Positions 35,401 through 48,200 of a stretch of 64,000 bases of DNA are shown piece by piece (position 1 is the stretch's first letter; each line of letters starts with the position of its first letter). The position numbers and the translations under genes are program-made. The notes beneath the pieces were generated by a model, which had not been told where the DNA came from, ran no database searches, and saw nothing but the letters and a program-made list of their open reading frames with translations. Source of the DNA: Acestrorhynchus altus (Eukaryota; Chordata; Actinopteri; Characiformes; Acestrorhynchidae); the NCBI GenBank assembly GCA_034509495.1, contig CM067511.1, positions 24,751,200 through 24,815,199 on the forward strand, in the 5' to 3' direction.

Positions 35401-38400
35401 ACTAATTCTGCATGAGTAGCACTTTATGGCATGTTCAAGGTGCAGTTAAATAACAGTGCATCACTTTGCAGGTGTCTTTTGCATTTGTTTTTGACATATT
35501 TAATTTTGTGTCCCAATAGATAAAAGTTATGATTATGTGCTTGAGCCATCCCCGGTGTCTCTTCCATTGGTTAACCCTCAGGAAACACGCATCCTGCAGG
35601 TGTCCTGTGGCCGGGCACACTCTTTGGTGCTCACAGACTCTGAAGGAGGTAAGGAAAGATGTTGAAATGATTTTGGGAAAAGACAGGCTAGTCTATATAT
35701 AACATACTTTTTATGTCATTTAAACTACTGTATGGTATTTTTTGTATTTTTGTTACAAATGTAAAAGTGCTGTGTAGCTAGAGTGAACACATTTTATTAA
35801 ATAACGAATATGCAAATATCCCCCCCTTCTCTGCCAACAGTGTTCAGCATGGGTAATAATGCCTATGGCCAATGTGGAAGGAAGATTGTCGAGGATGAGA
35901 TTTACAGGTTTGTGTCATAGCCTCCAGCCTCATGCTGGTTCAAAATAAGCAGATCTGTTGCAGCAGTGTATGTCACTCCTTCATAGCTTAATTATCTAGG
36001 CCAGTTTAAAAGGAGATGAATCACACATTTGACTTATGCTGGAAATGTTGAGACATACATGCTTATGCATAAAGTCACCCCCTTTAGTCTAAAGTATCCT
36101 CTATACTCTATAAAATACTGGTTGTAATTTGGTAAAATGGTTGTTTCATTTAGGTCTAGCATAAAGACTTCTTTTTTGAATTGGAAATGAAAGTTTCTTC
36201 ACCCGAACAATAATAAAAAAAAACCTATACAATTAGAAATTATTAAAGAAATAGTGTCATTAATTATTTTTAACTGATCATGGTCCTGGTTTCTCAACCA
36301 TTAATAATTTACTGTAGGCTTAGACAATTTTAAATAAGCACCTAGAGGAGAAAGGTATCATAGAGTAAATCTAGAGTGTGAGGCTAATGTGAGAAGAAGT
36401 GAGAAGAGCAGACATGTTGAGTATGATGTATACTTCATTGCTTCATTACTTCATGCCTGTGCTATTCCAGTGGCAGCCATCTTGTCCACAAGATAGAGGG
36501 CTTTTGCAGTCGGGTTGTTCAGGTGGGTGAATTCATCTGCTGTTTCATTTTTCACTATGATATAGCCTTGCAAATTTTTGTCCAAAAATTTAATTTGGGT
36601 TATTTTGTTTTAAATTATCAATGCAGCTGATTCTCTTATTTCTGAATAAATAACTCCTCTATGGTTGCTGTCTGTTGTGTGGAGGCCCTGTAAGTAAATA
36701 AACTGCCATGTGTCACCATGTCTGCTAGGTGGCGTGTGGGCAGGACCACAGTTTGTTCCTGACAGAGACAGGCTCAGTGTACTCCTGTGGGTGGGGGGCG
36801 GATGGACAGACAGGTCAGTGTCATTGGTGTTGTCTTCTCTTTCTTTGTCTTTCTTCCTTTTCCAAACTGCCTGATCTTCCTTTCTCAGACACCTGCACCT
36901 GGGGCTACACATCCTGTCCCGAGTTGTCTATGATAACAATAAGCTCTAGTTAACAAAGAGCATGGAGGGGTGTTTTAGAGGAATCACTCTGCTGTTTGTC
37001 CTCAGGTCTAGGCCATCATGACAAGACTGCACTCCCTGTCCTAGTTGGAGGGGACTTGGCAGGGGTCAAAATTCAGCAAGTGAGCACTTATGGGGACTGT
37101 AGCTTGGCTGTGTCTACAGATGGGCAACTCTTCGGCTGGGGCAACTCTGAGTACCTGCAGCTCGCTTCTGTCACGGAGGCGACACAGGTAAAGTCATGGA
37201 GTGAAGCCATAGAAAACCTTCTATTTTAAAATGATAGTTTGTTAAAAGTTTAAAAACTTTGCTTTGAAAGTTTTTTGAAAATTTAGAGGTGGGTAATTGT
37301 GGTGTTAGGAGTTGTGCTTGTGTTGGTTGAGAATTGCCAAGTTGAGGGGTAGCAGTGTGGTTCACTATGCTGTACCACCCAGCCAATATGCTCCTGTGGG
37401 CCTCACATGGCTATAATGTAGGCTAGGTGTGTTTCAAGTAAGGATTGGCACTGAGTGGGTTTGTAAATATTGTTTCTTGGATCCAACTGGGCTTCCTGCA
37501 TGGACCCCATTGTTACAGCCCGCCTTAATTTCCCATGGATCCCATCTAGGCCCATGTGCAATGTACAACACAGACAGGGCTCATGTTTTCACATCAGGTT
37601 TCATTAGATAATGTGATTGCAATAGCTTACTGCTGTTTCTTTAAGGTTATCAAGGTTAGTGCTCCAGTGTCAAATTATGGGAATAGGTTCAGTAAGCTGT
37701 TTCTTTTGTGTTCAGATCAGCTCTCCACGATTGCTTCCTCTTGGGGAGGTGGGCAAGGTCACACAGGCTGCATGTGGGGGATCCCAGGTTGCAATACTGA
37801 ACGGTGAGCTCAGGCCCTACTCTTCTTTTTGTGGTTCTGTTTGTTAGTAATGCATTTGCTTTGGAACAAACTGTTTTCCATCTTATATGTTATCATAATT
37901 GAACACTAGGCTTCCATTTGCCATCAAAGAGGAATTTGTCAAATGTTTAGTAAAATGATTTGGTCTAAGCTTTAAGGAGTTTACACGTGGCATGTAAATT
38001 AACTCATTTTGCAGACGAAGGACAAGTGTATGTTTGGGGCTATGGAATTCTTGGAAAAGGTCCTAAACTATCAGAGTCTGAAATCCCAGAGAAGGTGCCG
38101 TCTACGCTTTTTGGGAGATCAGAGTTTAGGCCTACAGTGAAAGTCTCTCACATTCGTTGTGGACTCACTAACTTTGCAGCCATCACAGGTAAACTTAATC
38201 TTGCAGTTATGTGATATATTTATGTGGTACACAGTAAAGCTAATGCCAAATTTGCTTTTTTCAAGTGAATTAGGAAAAAGTAAAAAAGTAATAAAACACC
38301 ATTCTCCTTCAACTCATAAATTTCTTGATGGCTTTGTTTCTAAATTGGTGGTTATATTTTTCTGTTATAGACAGTGGGGAGTTGTTTGTCTGGGGCAAAA

Positions 38401-38695
38401 ACCTAAGGGGATGTCTAGGCATCGGAAAACGAGATGACCAGTATTTTCCATGGCGGGTTTGTAGATATTTTGTTTAGTAGAGTTTTGCATTTTACATATC
38501 TGACCACAGGCTTTTACATATAGTTAAAAGTTGGAATTTGTAGCTTAGAAACCTTAGCATGAAGACACTATTGGAGCAGTGGTTCCTCATTTAACATTTA
38601 CCATTTCTGTTTTTCAGGTCACAGTACCAGGTCATGTGGTGGATGTTGCTTGTGGAGTCGACCACATGGTGGCACTAGTCAAGTCCATCATATGA
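32442..38695 (+). CDS. rcc1l: RCC1L (WBSCR16), mitochondrial RCC1-like protein
   Basis: RCC1L is a mitochondrial seven-bladed RCC1-type propeller linked to mitoribosome assembly/pseudouridylation and to OPA1 function. Eleven coding exons: 32442-32726, 34225-34354, 35520-35648, 35841-35907, 36471-36522, 36729-36813, 37006-37187, 37716-37803, 38015-38188, 38371-38456 and 38618-38695. They encode 451 aa; human is about 464. The N terminus (MALSCIRVCGPCRFFQGNRG) is Arg-rich and lacks acidic residues, as expected for a mitochondrial presequence. Diagnostic stretches include KVFVWGFSYTGALGIPSF, ISSAACGYGFTLL, VWGMGLNKDSQLGF, VSCGRAHSLVLTD, VACGQDHSLFL, YSCGWGADGQTG, VYVWGYGILGKGP and VACGVDHMVALVKS. 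All phases close. The ATG at 32444 lies 12 bases after an acceptor, so a 5' exon lies upstream. Confidence 0.96.
32727..34224. other. RCC1L intron after the first coding exon
   Basis: About 1.5 kb filled mainly by a mariner-like fragment (32880-33000) and a Tc1 remnant (33280-33980). Confidence 0.7.
33280..33980 (-). mobile_element. Tc1-like transposon remnant in an RCC1L intron
   Basis: The minus-strand translation of 33774-33556 gives KHSDGSNMVSGFFTASEPAW then LAIIDRKKNSDLYQ.ILKDNVRTS, which aligns with the central part of a widespread fish Tc1 transposase (KHGGGSIMVWGCF...). Flanking sequence matches the usual non-coding strand of such elements. Several stops and frameshifts; inactive. 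Confidence 0.75.
34355..35519. other. RCC1L intron with repeat fragments
   Basis: Contains TTTACATTTATGGCATTTAG followed by CAGACGGCCTTATCCAGAGC (34522-34565), a very common otophysan repeat end, and a fragment GGGGCAGTGGTACTCCAGGA (35301-35320) shared with the MITE at 51538-51729. Confidence 0.6.
35908..36470. other. RCC1L intron
   Basis: Non-coding; no recognisable element. Confidence 0.65.
37188..37715. other. RCC1L intron
   Basis: Non-coding; no recognisable element. Confidence 0.65.
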
Positions 38696-39120
38696 GTTCA
38701 AGCTGTCAACTGGAGGCTGAAGGAGACTGAATTGCTCTCATTCATTTTTGATCCTGTGGAGTTGCAGCATCATTTGAGGATGCACATTAGTTGGTATGCT
38801 TATAATCTAAGCTCTGTGGGACTCTTACCACCTGGCATACGCCATCAATTAAGCCAAGAGTGAATTTAATGGGACTCAGAGTTCCACTCATCTGCTCGTC
38901 ACTACATGCTCAGAAAATAGAAACTGATGCTAAAGGCCTCTGTTTACTTCTGAAGACCTGGACATCATTTGTATGTAGTATGGTTCATTTAATAACAGTA
39001 ACGTTAAATGAGAGCATATTGGTACCAGTTAATGAAATAAGTGATGGCAACTGGTGTCAGCAAAAACTGCATATGTGCTTGAGCTGTTCCTTTAAGGAGG
39101 ACCCCAAGTACAACTCGTGC

Positions 39121-39929
39121 AATAAACTGAAAGGAGACTGCTGATGTGGGGTCATTTTTGTGCAACATCCTGACAGTAATCTGTAGGTTCCAAAGATAAC
39201 TGCTCCTGAATCAGCATTTAAGTACTGCCTGATGCAGCTATATCACAAAGCTGGAGCTAGGTGGCTACTCAGCTCTGCTCAGTTTTTCAGTTTTGAAGTC
39301 TGCTCCTTTCCACACTCTTAGTGGAAGACAGGTAATAGGAATGCCACCTGGAAGATGTGGCTCTCAAAGGTCCTTCAGTTTTAGTCTTGGGTGGGAACCC
39401 AGAGAAGCTGCTGACTGAAGATCTTCAAACCACCCTATCAGTGCTTGCTTTGATCCACAGCTTTGCAACCCTTGTTTTAAAGATCCTTATACATTTTTAG
39501 AAGCTGTTCAATCATTGGTTGAATTTTACTGGAGTATAGCTACAGAAAGTCACCATTAACACATGATCATTCTCATTGTAAAATCACTGTCTATTCTAGG
39601 CTACATTAAAGTGTCTCCTCAAAAACAGTCTTCATTCTTGTAGACTGGAATACAGTTGAGTGTCATCTGATGCAGAGCTGGAGAAAGCTGAGCATTGATT
39701 CATTTCCTAGGCAATGCTTGGAGATTCCTTTGTGGGATGATTTGATTGAGACAAATCAAGAAGAAAGACCTTAACCCAAACTTAAACCATAAGAGCCCAT
39801 GGTTACCTGCCTGCCACAGAAATGTACAGTGCTTTGTCTTTCAACAGGATTGGTTTGTGCTCGAGACAAAATCAGCTTGAGTTTTTAAAAGTCTGTCCCA
39901 ACCCATTTAACCATTCAAACATTAATAAA
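39121..39929 (+). promoter_or_regulatory. RCC1L polyadenylation signals
   Basis: AATAAA at 39121-39126, 430 bp past the stop, and again at 39924-39929. Either or both may be used. Confidence 0.5.
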
Positions 39930-40845
39930 ATGTCTATGTTTAACCAGTTCTGACCCCATTTCTAGAACAAAATACCAGTTATGGATTTGATGGCATATGT
40001 TACATTAGGATTTCAACCTAAATTTCAAAATTTCATCCCTAAATGATTAAAGATTTTGTGACCTGCATTTCCATAGTGAGACAAAAATAAATCGGAGGTG
40101 CAGAGATAAATAACTAAATCATAAAAATGAAGATTTTCCATTTACAATCATTAACATTACATACAAATCTCGGGAGACTTGCTTCTAGATTCACTAGTTG
40201 TTGGACAGTGAATTAAGTCTGCATTTGTGTTTTAGATTTGGATGTTGCCACCCTCAGCCTTTGTGAATGCAGCTCTACATAATGTAGCAGCATGTAAAAT
40301 ATTTGAGAAGCCTTCCTAAATGCAACCACATTAGAATTGAATTCAAGGAGGCAAAACCATTAGTTATCATTGCAGCAGACGTATTACAAGTGCCTTGAGT
40401 GGGAAACCATTCATTGGGAAACAAGCCAGGTTCACTCTCAGTTGCTATGGTCCAGCTCATTAGAATATCCATCTGTGCAAGTTCATGCAATCCTTATCTT
40501 TTTTGAAAGATTTCTAGTTGTAATGAATCCGAATCATCTGTATAAAACACTGACACTAATCTCACAGTTGGGTTGGGGACTTCTAATTCCACAGTAACTA
40601 TGAAATAAAAAACAGAGAATAGAGAGACAGGCCAAAAAAAAGCAAAAGCCAAGTAAGAGCAATTCATTGCAGACACACTACAAGCTGGAAAAAACATACT
40701 GTTTTCATGTCTTTAATGGTCAGAGAAGAAACAGGTCACCCTTTTTAACACTGATAAATACATGGTATCTGCTAATTAGAGCTAAGAAGAAATATGGGTA
40801 GGGGTGGGGTGGCAAACAAACAATACCCATCCATGCTCTAAGACC

Positions 40846-40884
40846 AATAAAAGTTCTTTAAAAAAAAAAAAAAAAAAAAAAAAA
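40846..40884 (+). repeat. AATAAA followed by a 26-base A tract
   Basis: AATAAAAGTTCTTT and then an uninterrupted A run at about 40859-40884. It is either a retroposed poly(A) tail or a genomic A tract at the far end of the RCC1L 3' UTR. Confidence 0.6.
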
Positions 40885-42271
40885 GATTCCTTCCCATTTG
40901 TTTTCACACCAGAGCAGTAAGACCTTTAAGAAAGATCTTAAATAAAGTGCAGACTGGGATGGGAGGGTAGAAGGCTCTTAAACTAACGCCAGTGTCACCA
41001 GACCCTTAACAACATTCAACAAATGACCATAATTACCCACACCATGTCCTCCTTTCTTAGAGAAACTAACCTTGAGAAATGCTGAATGGCAAAGAAAAAG
41101 AAAAGGGTGAAGGGGAAAAAAAAAAAGCCACCATTTCTTCCCAATCACAAAATACACGACAGCTTCACACATGAAAGGGGTGGAAAGGGGGAAAACAAAA
41201 AATAAAAATGTTAATCTACATCAGAAATGTGTTTAAAAACAGTGTACAGTAAATTGCACAATTCATTCTCTAGTTTCGTTTCATAATTGTAACTTTAAAA
41301 AGATGTGAAAAGTGAAACACTGAATTGAGATAGTGTTTAACTACGGCTCACTACTCAGAAACCCAACAACTTCAACTACATCACTCAGCCATTTTGCATT
41401 CAAAATGTGAACATAGGCTTTATGTGAAGGGGGAGTGTGTGTGTGGGGGGGCTGGGTGAGAGGAGAGGATGAGGGAATGTCTTTCTTAAAAAAAAAAACC
41501 AAAAAAAAAAACCAACAACAACAAAAAGTCCTTCCCTGACAATCAAACCAATTAGCAAAGATCACCTTTCATATTGCACTCACAAAGAAGAAATACTTGT
41601 GTTTTAGAGAAATCTCTTCATGCCTAAAGGAACTTGGCACTGTAAAAGTGGAGTGGGATATAGGGGAAAAAAAGGAGGGGTGATGAGAAACAGAGGGTTG
41701 GATAAAAGCAAAACAAAAAAAACCCAAAAAGTATGGTGTACATTCTGAGCCCCTCTCTCACAGAAGATCACTCACTAATACATAATACGGTTATTTGCGA
41801 TGTCTCTGGAACTGTTTGGTGAGGAGTGGCGGGGCCTAGGCAGGCCTTGTTGCCACAATGAAATGGCATAGGGAGGGGGAGCAGATAAGGCAGGGGGTAG
41901 GGGTGGGGGGCACAAATGGAACACTGCAGTTTCCCCAGCCAAGTGTCCCTGTAGAAGAAAATGCGTTTTGAGGCAGGGAGATGAGGGACAGCTGCGAACA
42001 GGGTGGGACAAATATTGGCACAACTGTTTCCATACCAAAAAGGGGGGAGCCCAATGCCACCAGCAAATCTATAAGCAACCCCGCACACCCATACACATCC
42101 CCAATTATCCTTCAACCCCACCCCAGTCTCCCATACAGTCTTCCCTGACACACACATACACACAGAGGTCCTGGAGAAGCTCTTGGCACTTTTAAGAGAG
42201 TTTTGACATTGAGATATCAATATGCTAGCAGGGACGCGAGACTCCTGTCCAATCAGGAGTAAGAGAGCCTC

Positions 42272-45200
42272 TCACTGTCCTGTGCTCTCATTGGTCCTCA
42301 AAGCTCCAATCACACTCTGGATATTCTCCTCAGGGACCTGAAAGAACAGTAAATTGCAGTTAGATAGATAGATAAGTTTATTAATCCCAGAAGGAAAGTC
42401 AAATATTACAGCAGCACAATGAACAAAATAGGCTTAATTATATCCTCTTGCTGCTCTAATTAAGAAACATAAGAGACATATTCAAATATAACTGCACAAT
42501 ATAGAGCATTAAGTATGTAATATGTAAATGCATAAACATCATAGATAACTTTATTAATTCCAGAGGAAAGTCATATAATAACAGCAGCGCAGTGAAAATA
42601 AGAGCAGAATGAGCACAGTACTCAAGCCTTACTAAGAAAAAGAATCAGAATCAGGAGATGATATCTATCCTAATAAATAGGAGATATTAAATACAATAAA
42701 TAAAACTAAGGCTAAAGCTAAAGCTAAAACTACTTAACTACAGAAGTATGCAGTTATGGGTATTAGTACATGATAAGTAAATGCATAAATATTATGCAGG
42801 AACAATTGTGACAATACAGTACAGTACCTGCACATGTGTACAACAAACAGGATTACTGAGCCTTCATGTGTACTGTATTATCATGTGTCTGTGCAAAGAT
42901 GAATCGAAGATCTGAGAATTTGTCTGTGCCAAGATATATGAATAGAAGAGCAGTAATTTCCACCCATTTAGTGAGTCTGTCAGTTATGTACATGTGTAGA
43001 TAACGTGTCAGTGCAGTGATTGGATAAAACGAGTAATAATGTCCAGGCATATTCAGTGAACATGTTCTGTTAGTGGCTCAGTTTGTGATGATGTTCCAAC
43101 ACAGTGAAGAGAAGTTGTACAGTGTGACTGTTGTTGGTACAAACGCCCTCCTGTACCACTCTTTGCTACAGTGGAGATGAAGGAGTCCATTGCTGAAAGT
43201 GCTCCACTGTTTGACCAGTCAGTCATGGAGGGGGTGAGATGTGTTGTCCAGTTCACTTTGCTGTCAAGCAGGACACCCAGATATTTGTAGGGATCAACCA
43301 GCTCAACATTCTGACCCATGGTTGTAACAGGCCTGATTGTGTTCTTCATCCTTCTGAAGTACACTGCCATCTCCTTGGTCTTGGTCACATTAAGGAGCAG
43401 GTATTTTTTGCACACCACTCCATAAACCTCTGTGTTTGCCTTCCTGTCCATCCCTGATGCACCCAACAATCACATCAGAAAGTCTATGAATGTGGCAGAG
43501 GTCTGAGCTGTACTGGAACGTGGTGTACATGGTGAAGAGAAAGGGTACAAACTGTGGCCCATGAGATTCATCTTCTCACCAATCAGAGGTTGGATGGTTC
43601 CTTCTGCAGTAGGTAGATTACTGCATCATCCACACCAACCTGCTGTTGATAAGCAAAGTGCAGGTGGTCCAGAAAAGGGCTGACCCGTGTTCTGAGATAA
43701 AACAGCACGATGTGGCATGTTAAGACCACTGGTCTGAAGTCACTGAAAGATGAGACAGGTGACTTCTTCAGAATAGGAACCAAAGAGGAGCATAGGCACT
43801 TGCTCTAGCTCCACACTCAGGTTAAAGAGACACTGAAGAATCCTACTCAACTGAGTGGCACAGACCCTCAGTACACTTTGGCTTATCGCATCTGGTCCAG
43901 CCACCTTGCTCAGTTTGAGCTTCTCAGCTGTCTCTTCACTTGGCTAGTTGTCACCTCTAGAGGTGGATGAGAGTTTTTGGATAATGGCTGTGGGGGCATG
44001 GGGTGTGAATAGCAGTGCAGAGATAGCAGTGGTGGTGAGGGAGTAAGGCTACAACTATTGGAGGTGTGTCGACTTGCATAACCAGCTCCTTTGTTTCTCC
44101 TTTTTTTTTCATTTCAAGTCAGAAAAGTAATTGTAGCTAAAAAATTGTGACTAAACAGAAAATAAACTCAGAACAAAGAAAGGAATTGGGTTAAGAAAAG
44201 TTTACACTTAGAAGAAAAAACTAAAGGAAAGTAACATAACTAATACAGGTTAAAAAAATATCCCTTTCAATACGAAGCTGCTGAAATCAGCTTCCACTAG
44301 CATGGTCCCAAAACTGGAAAGTTAGATCTTCCCTTAGCTCACAATATTTTGATTTTACCTCAAATGCGTGTAAAGCCCAGACTGGTGTGTGAAGTTCTTT
44401 AGTCCTGCACCAAGGCTAACGAAAAGATCAAATTTACTAACGCCCATATTGCTATTAAATTCTGGATCAAAATGATAAAAAAAGAGCTGCACTTCACTCA
44501 ACCGAACAACAGCAACTATGCAGAGCTGTAAAATACTTTAAATAAAATAAAGTACTTTTTCATCTTATTTAAAGAGCTTTTAATCACTGCTAATAATTTA
44601 CTTCTCCAACTGAAAACTTTGCAGAGTGCTGAACGTATAGTGAGAATAGTGTGTGGGGGCACGATGACTGTGGTGTGTGAACTGTGGTAACCAACCAGGT
44701 ACTAGGTAGAATCATGCTGTAGGACATTTTAAAAGATTTAAAAACAAGGATACATTCTAAGTGCATTCATTTAACTAAGAGAGTAATGCATTTTTAACTA
44801 ATATTGAAAAGAAAAGAATATTAACTAAAAAATAAATAACACTGCATAACTGATGAAGTGGTCAGACAGACACCAAACATGTACTGACTGATTAACTCCC
44901 TCTACACTATCTCTGAAGAAATTATGTAGATGATATCTTGCTATTACATTAAGTGGACAAAATTAATGTGCTAACCAGAGCATGGTCAAACTTGAAGGTG
45001 CTGATGTAATAGGCTGGAATGTCAGCTGTCGCCAGTGGTTCAGATATTTGAGCCACAATCCCACATTCATCTGACAGGGAACAGACAAAAGGAAAACATT
45101 GTTACTAAAGCAATTACATAACCCTACCTGTTGAAGAATGAACCATTATAAAAAATTGCACATTAGGGATGATTGACAATACATAATGCTTTGTTTGTGT

Positions 45201-48200
45201 TTCAGGAGGGAAACAGTTGGTATTTGCAATTTTTGAACTCACCAAATCCTAAAGGTTGTCCTCCAATGCGAACCATTTTCCAAAGCTCCCCAGAAGCGCT
45301 GGTGAAGAGGACATTGTTGGGAAACCTTAAAGAGGAGAGTAATTCTTAGATCTATGCAAGTCAATTACATAAAGTTACTGATACTCATTTATTCAAACCA
45401 TATCTAACAAAGGGAACCCACCAAACAGTGCCACAACTAATAATGCAGAGTAATTATACAGCTGTTTTCTAACCAGTAATTAAAAGCAGCCCTGCTGGGT
45501 GCAGTTTTATAATCCCTCCAAAAGATTATTTGCCTTGTTTCTTACTTTGGCACCTCATTTGTGATGAGATTTGTGTGGGGAAAAGGTAGGTTTTTGCTAC
45601 AATTTCTCTTTACATTTCAGACAAAACTAATTTTGGTTGTTCGAAGCCTCATCTGCAAAATTCTAACTTTAATTAATGTAATGAGATTTCTTTCCAAGAA
45701 ATGTTGAACGATTTGTAGTATTGCTCCATTCATTGTAAAATGTTGTAACAATATGAAAGGAAGCTTTTGCAAGTACTGTAAAAACAAATAATCAATGTAT
45801 TGAATTTTCCATTAGGAGATGGTTGTGAGAACTAAGAATATTTAACATATTTCTAGACACTTTTACTTGTTTTAGGTCATTGTACAAACTTGTCATTGCA
45901 ACCTGAAACAAGCAAAAGTATGTGTCAGTATAGTGAGAGCTTTTCTCTACATAAAATAAATGTGTAAAATATACACTGAAATAATGTAAATTATATAATC
46001 TTTTTATACAATGTGTACTAGCAGATTAACTACATTTAAGATGACCACATGAAAACAAAATATTTTTTGTAAGGATCCTTTCTTGGAAGGAAATCCAATG
46101 ATCAGATATATCAATATTTTAATATCGATCTGCCCACCCCAGTAATGTGCTCTAACCTCCGAGTGGTCTGCTCGTCCATGACCAGAGAGATGTAGCCCTC
46201 AATCAGGGAGAAGGAAAAGAAGCGGATGTGACCCGAATCTTCATTCTGTGCTCCTGCCTCCTTCCCTCTGTCCAAAGAGAAAACACAGTCACAGGGATTG
46301 GCAAAGTTGCCCAACATAAGTTCAACAGTCAATAGAAAAGTTCTGTATTGAGGCTTTTACAACGATGGCGGCTTTGCTGTCTGGAGTTGCTGACTCAAGT
46401 TCCTCTCTTCCTCTCTAATAACAACAGCAATATACATGTAATTGCATTTCAGGAGGTAGAGGCAACTGCACCAATCAGTTTTAAATTATAGTCTTAAATA
46501 AAACTGCTGTGGTTAGAAGATCCTACGCGAATGGTGAGCGCCCGAGGGCTGTGACCCACATACATCACCAGATGTTGGGTGTCTTCTATGCTGAAAATCA
46601 TCTGTCATCTACCTAACCCTCCAAAGAATGTTTAAGAAACCAATTTGGTAAATGAGATGAAAGTGTGAAGAATGTTTTATTAAGTTTAGAAAGTTTAATG
46701 TTTACATAAAGTAAAATGATCACTTTTCTTTCCTGGAAACAAACTGGAAACAATCTACATGCTTTAGTAGTGTTGTATGTTTAAGGTCACAGTCAAGTTG
46801 CATGGGGAAGGGCTACCTACTTAGTTTTGAGACAACTACAACAAAGACAGTCAGAAAGGCCAGTCAGTGATTTCTTTGGATTACAAACCATTTTATTGTT
46901 CTCAATATGTTCATAATTTGTTCAAATTTTAAGTTAATTTCAACTCAAGTGGTTTAGAAGGTTGTTTTTATATCCTTTTAAAATGTTTATTGATGTTAAT
47001 AGCTAGTCTTGTGGTAAAGCCCATGCTCTGCTAATGTACTCTCCTCTTTATAACCGTTTCTGACACATTAGTGCAGACAACCAGGACAGTGTTCAGCAGT
47101 ATTCTTTATAATTAAAAGTATCCCCAGGTCAGTGGCTACTGCCTAGACCATTCTAGACCATTTCTAGACCATTGCAAAGTTCCTTGGTAAGTTCTTCCAA
47201 AAGAACGTGAGGTGAGTGAGCATACATTTAAACTTTTGATGCATCTGATCATTTTCATTCTTAATTCGTTTACTTCTACTTAAATGTATTTCTGAGCAAA
47301 GCAATCTACTCTGTTACATTTCAGTCATTATTATTTATTTAAAAAGGTCCCCCGTGATTAACCTTATTCTTTTATGTTGGTGACAGCATCAGTACTGCTT
47401 TGGTCACACCTCAGACTAAGCTTGAAGTTTGTCCTTTTATTTCAGACATCACAGAGCATCAAAAAGAAAAAAAAGACACCTGCTCATTCACTGTTTGTGA
47501 AATCAAGGGTACTGAAATGTGTTTATCATGCTTTTGTTCAAGTAACTGTCTCTACTACCCAGGGGAGGCTTTGTACTAGATTTTGGAGCATTGCTGTTAG
47601 GATCTGATGGCATTGATGATTTGAGAACAACAGCATTAGTGAGGTCAGGATGATCACCACCCCCATCTCATCCCAAAAATATCGGATGGAACGCCTTCTC
47701 TGCAGGGACTAGACAAGTTGTTTGTGTGTATTTGCACATGTTTTAACAATGGTTGCAACAAGTAGCACAAATGTACTTATATTGTCTGTATACTGATAGA
47801 TGGTGGATGTAATACGTTCCACTGCAGTAGTTTCTACCCCAATACTTGTGCAATTTTTGTATTGGTTTAAAATACTCTACACTTTTGCATATCATATAGG
47901 TTTTAGCCTCGCGATGGCTCATATATGTGTTTCAAAAGAAGCTGAACTCTAGAAAATACAAAATAAGCAACCTATATTTTCCATATATTACCCAAAGGAA
48001 ATATCACAGAACAGGCATTTCTTTCTTCCTCTCTCGATCTCTCTCTTTTTAATGCTCTCCTACTGAGCATCACTTGCCTATCAGCACTGTTCTCCTAATA
48101 GGCCTAGCAGATGGCTCTGAGGGGCAGCCATATGTGAGACAGGAGGAGAGGTGCAGGGGCACTGGCCCTTACCCGCCTGAGTAGAACATAACGTCCATGA

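Larger units (their letters stand above)
38696..42271. other. Convergent 3' ends of RCC1L (+) and CASTOR2 (-)
   Basis: Holds the RCC1L 3' UTR (AATAAA at 39121-39126, 39924-39929 and 40846-40851, the last followed by an A tract) and the CASTOR2 3' UTR from 42271 leftwards, with GC-rich runs near 41870-41920. No further gene was seen. Minus-strand frames at 41768-42220 are UTR shadows. Confidence 0.6.

Noticed and set aside
41768..42220. Minus-strand frames of 86-150 residues next to CASTOR2
   Set aside because: They lie downstream of the CASTOR2 stop on the same strand, in low-complexity 3' UTR, with no family resemblance.
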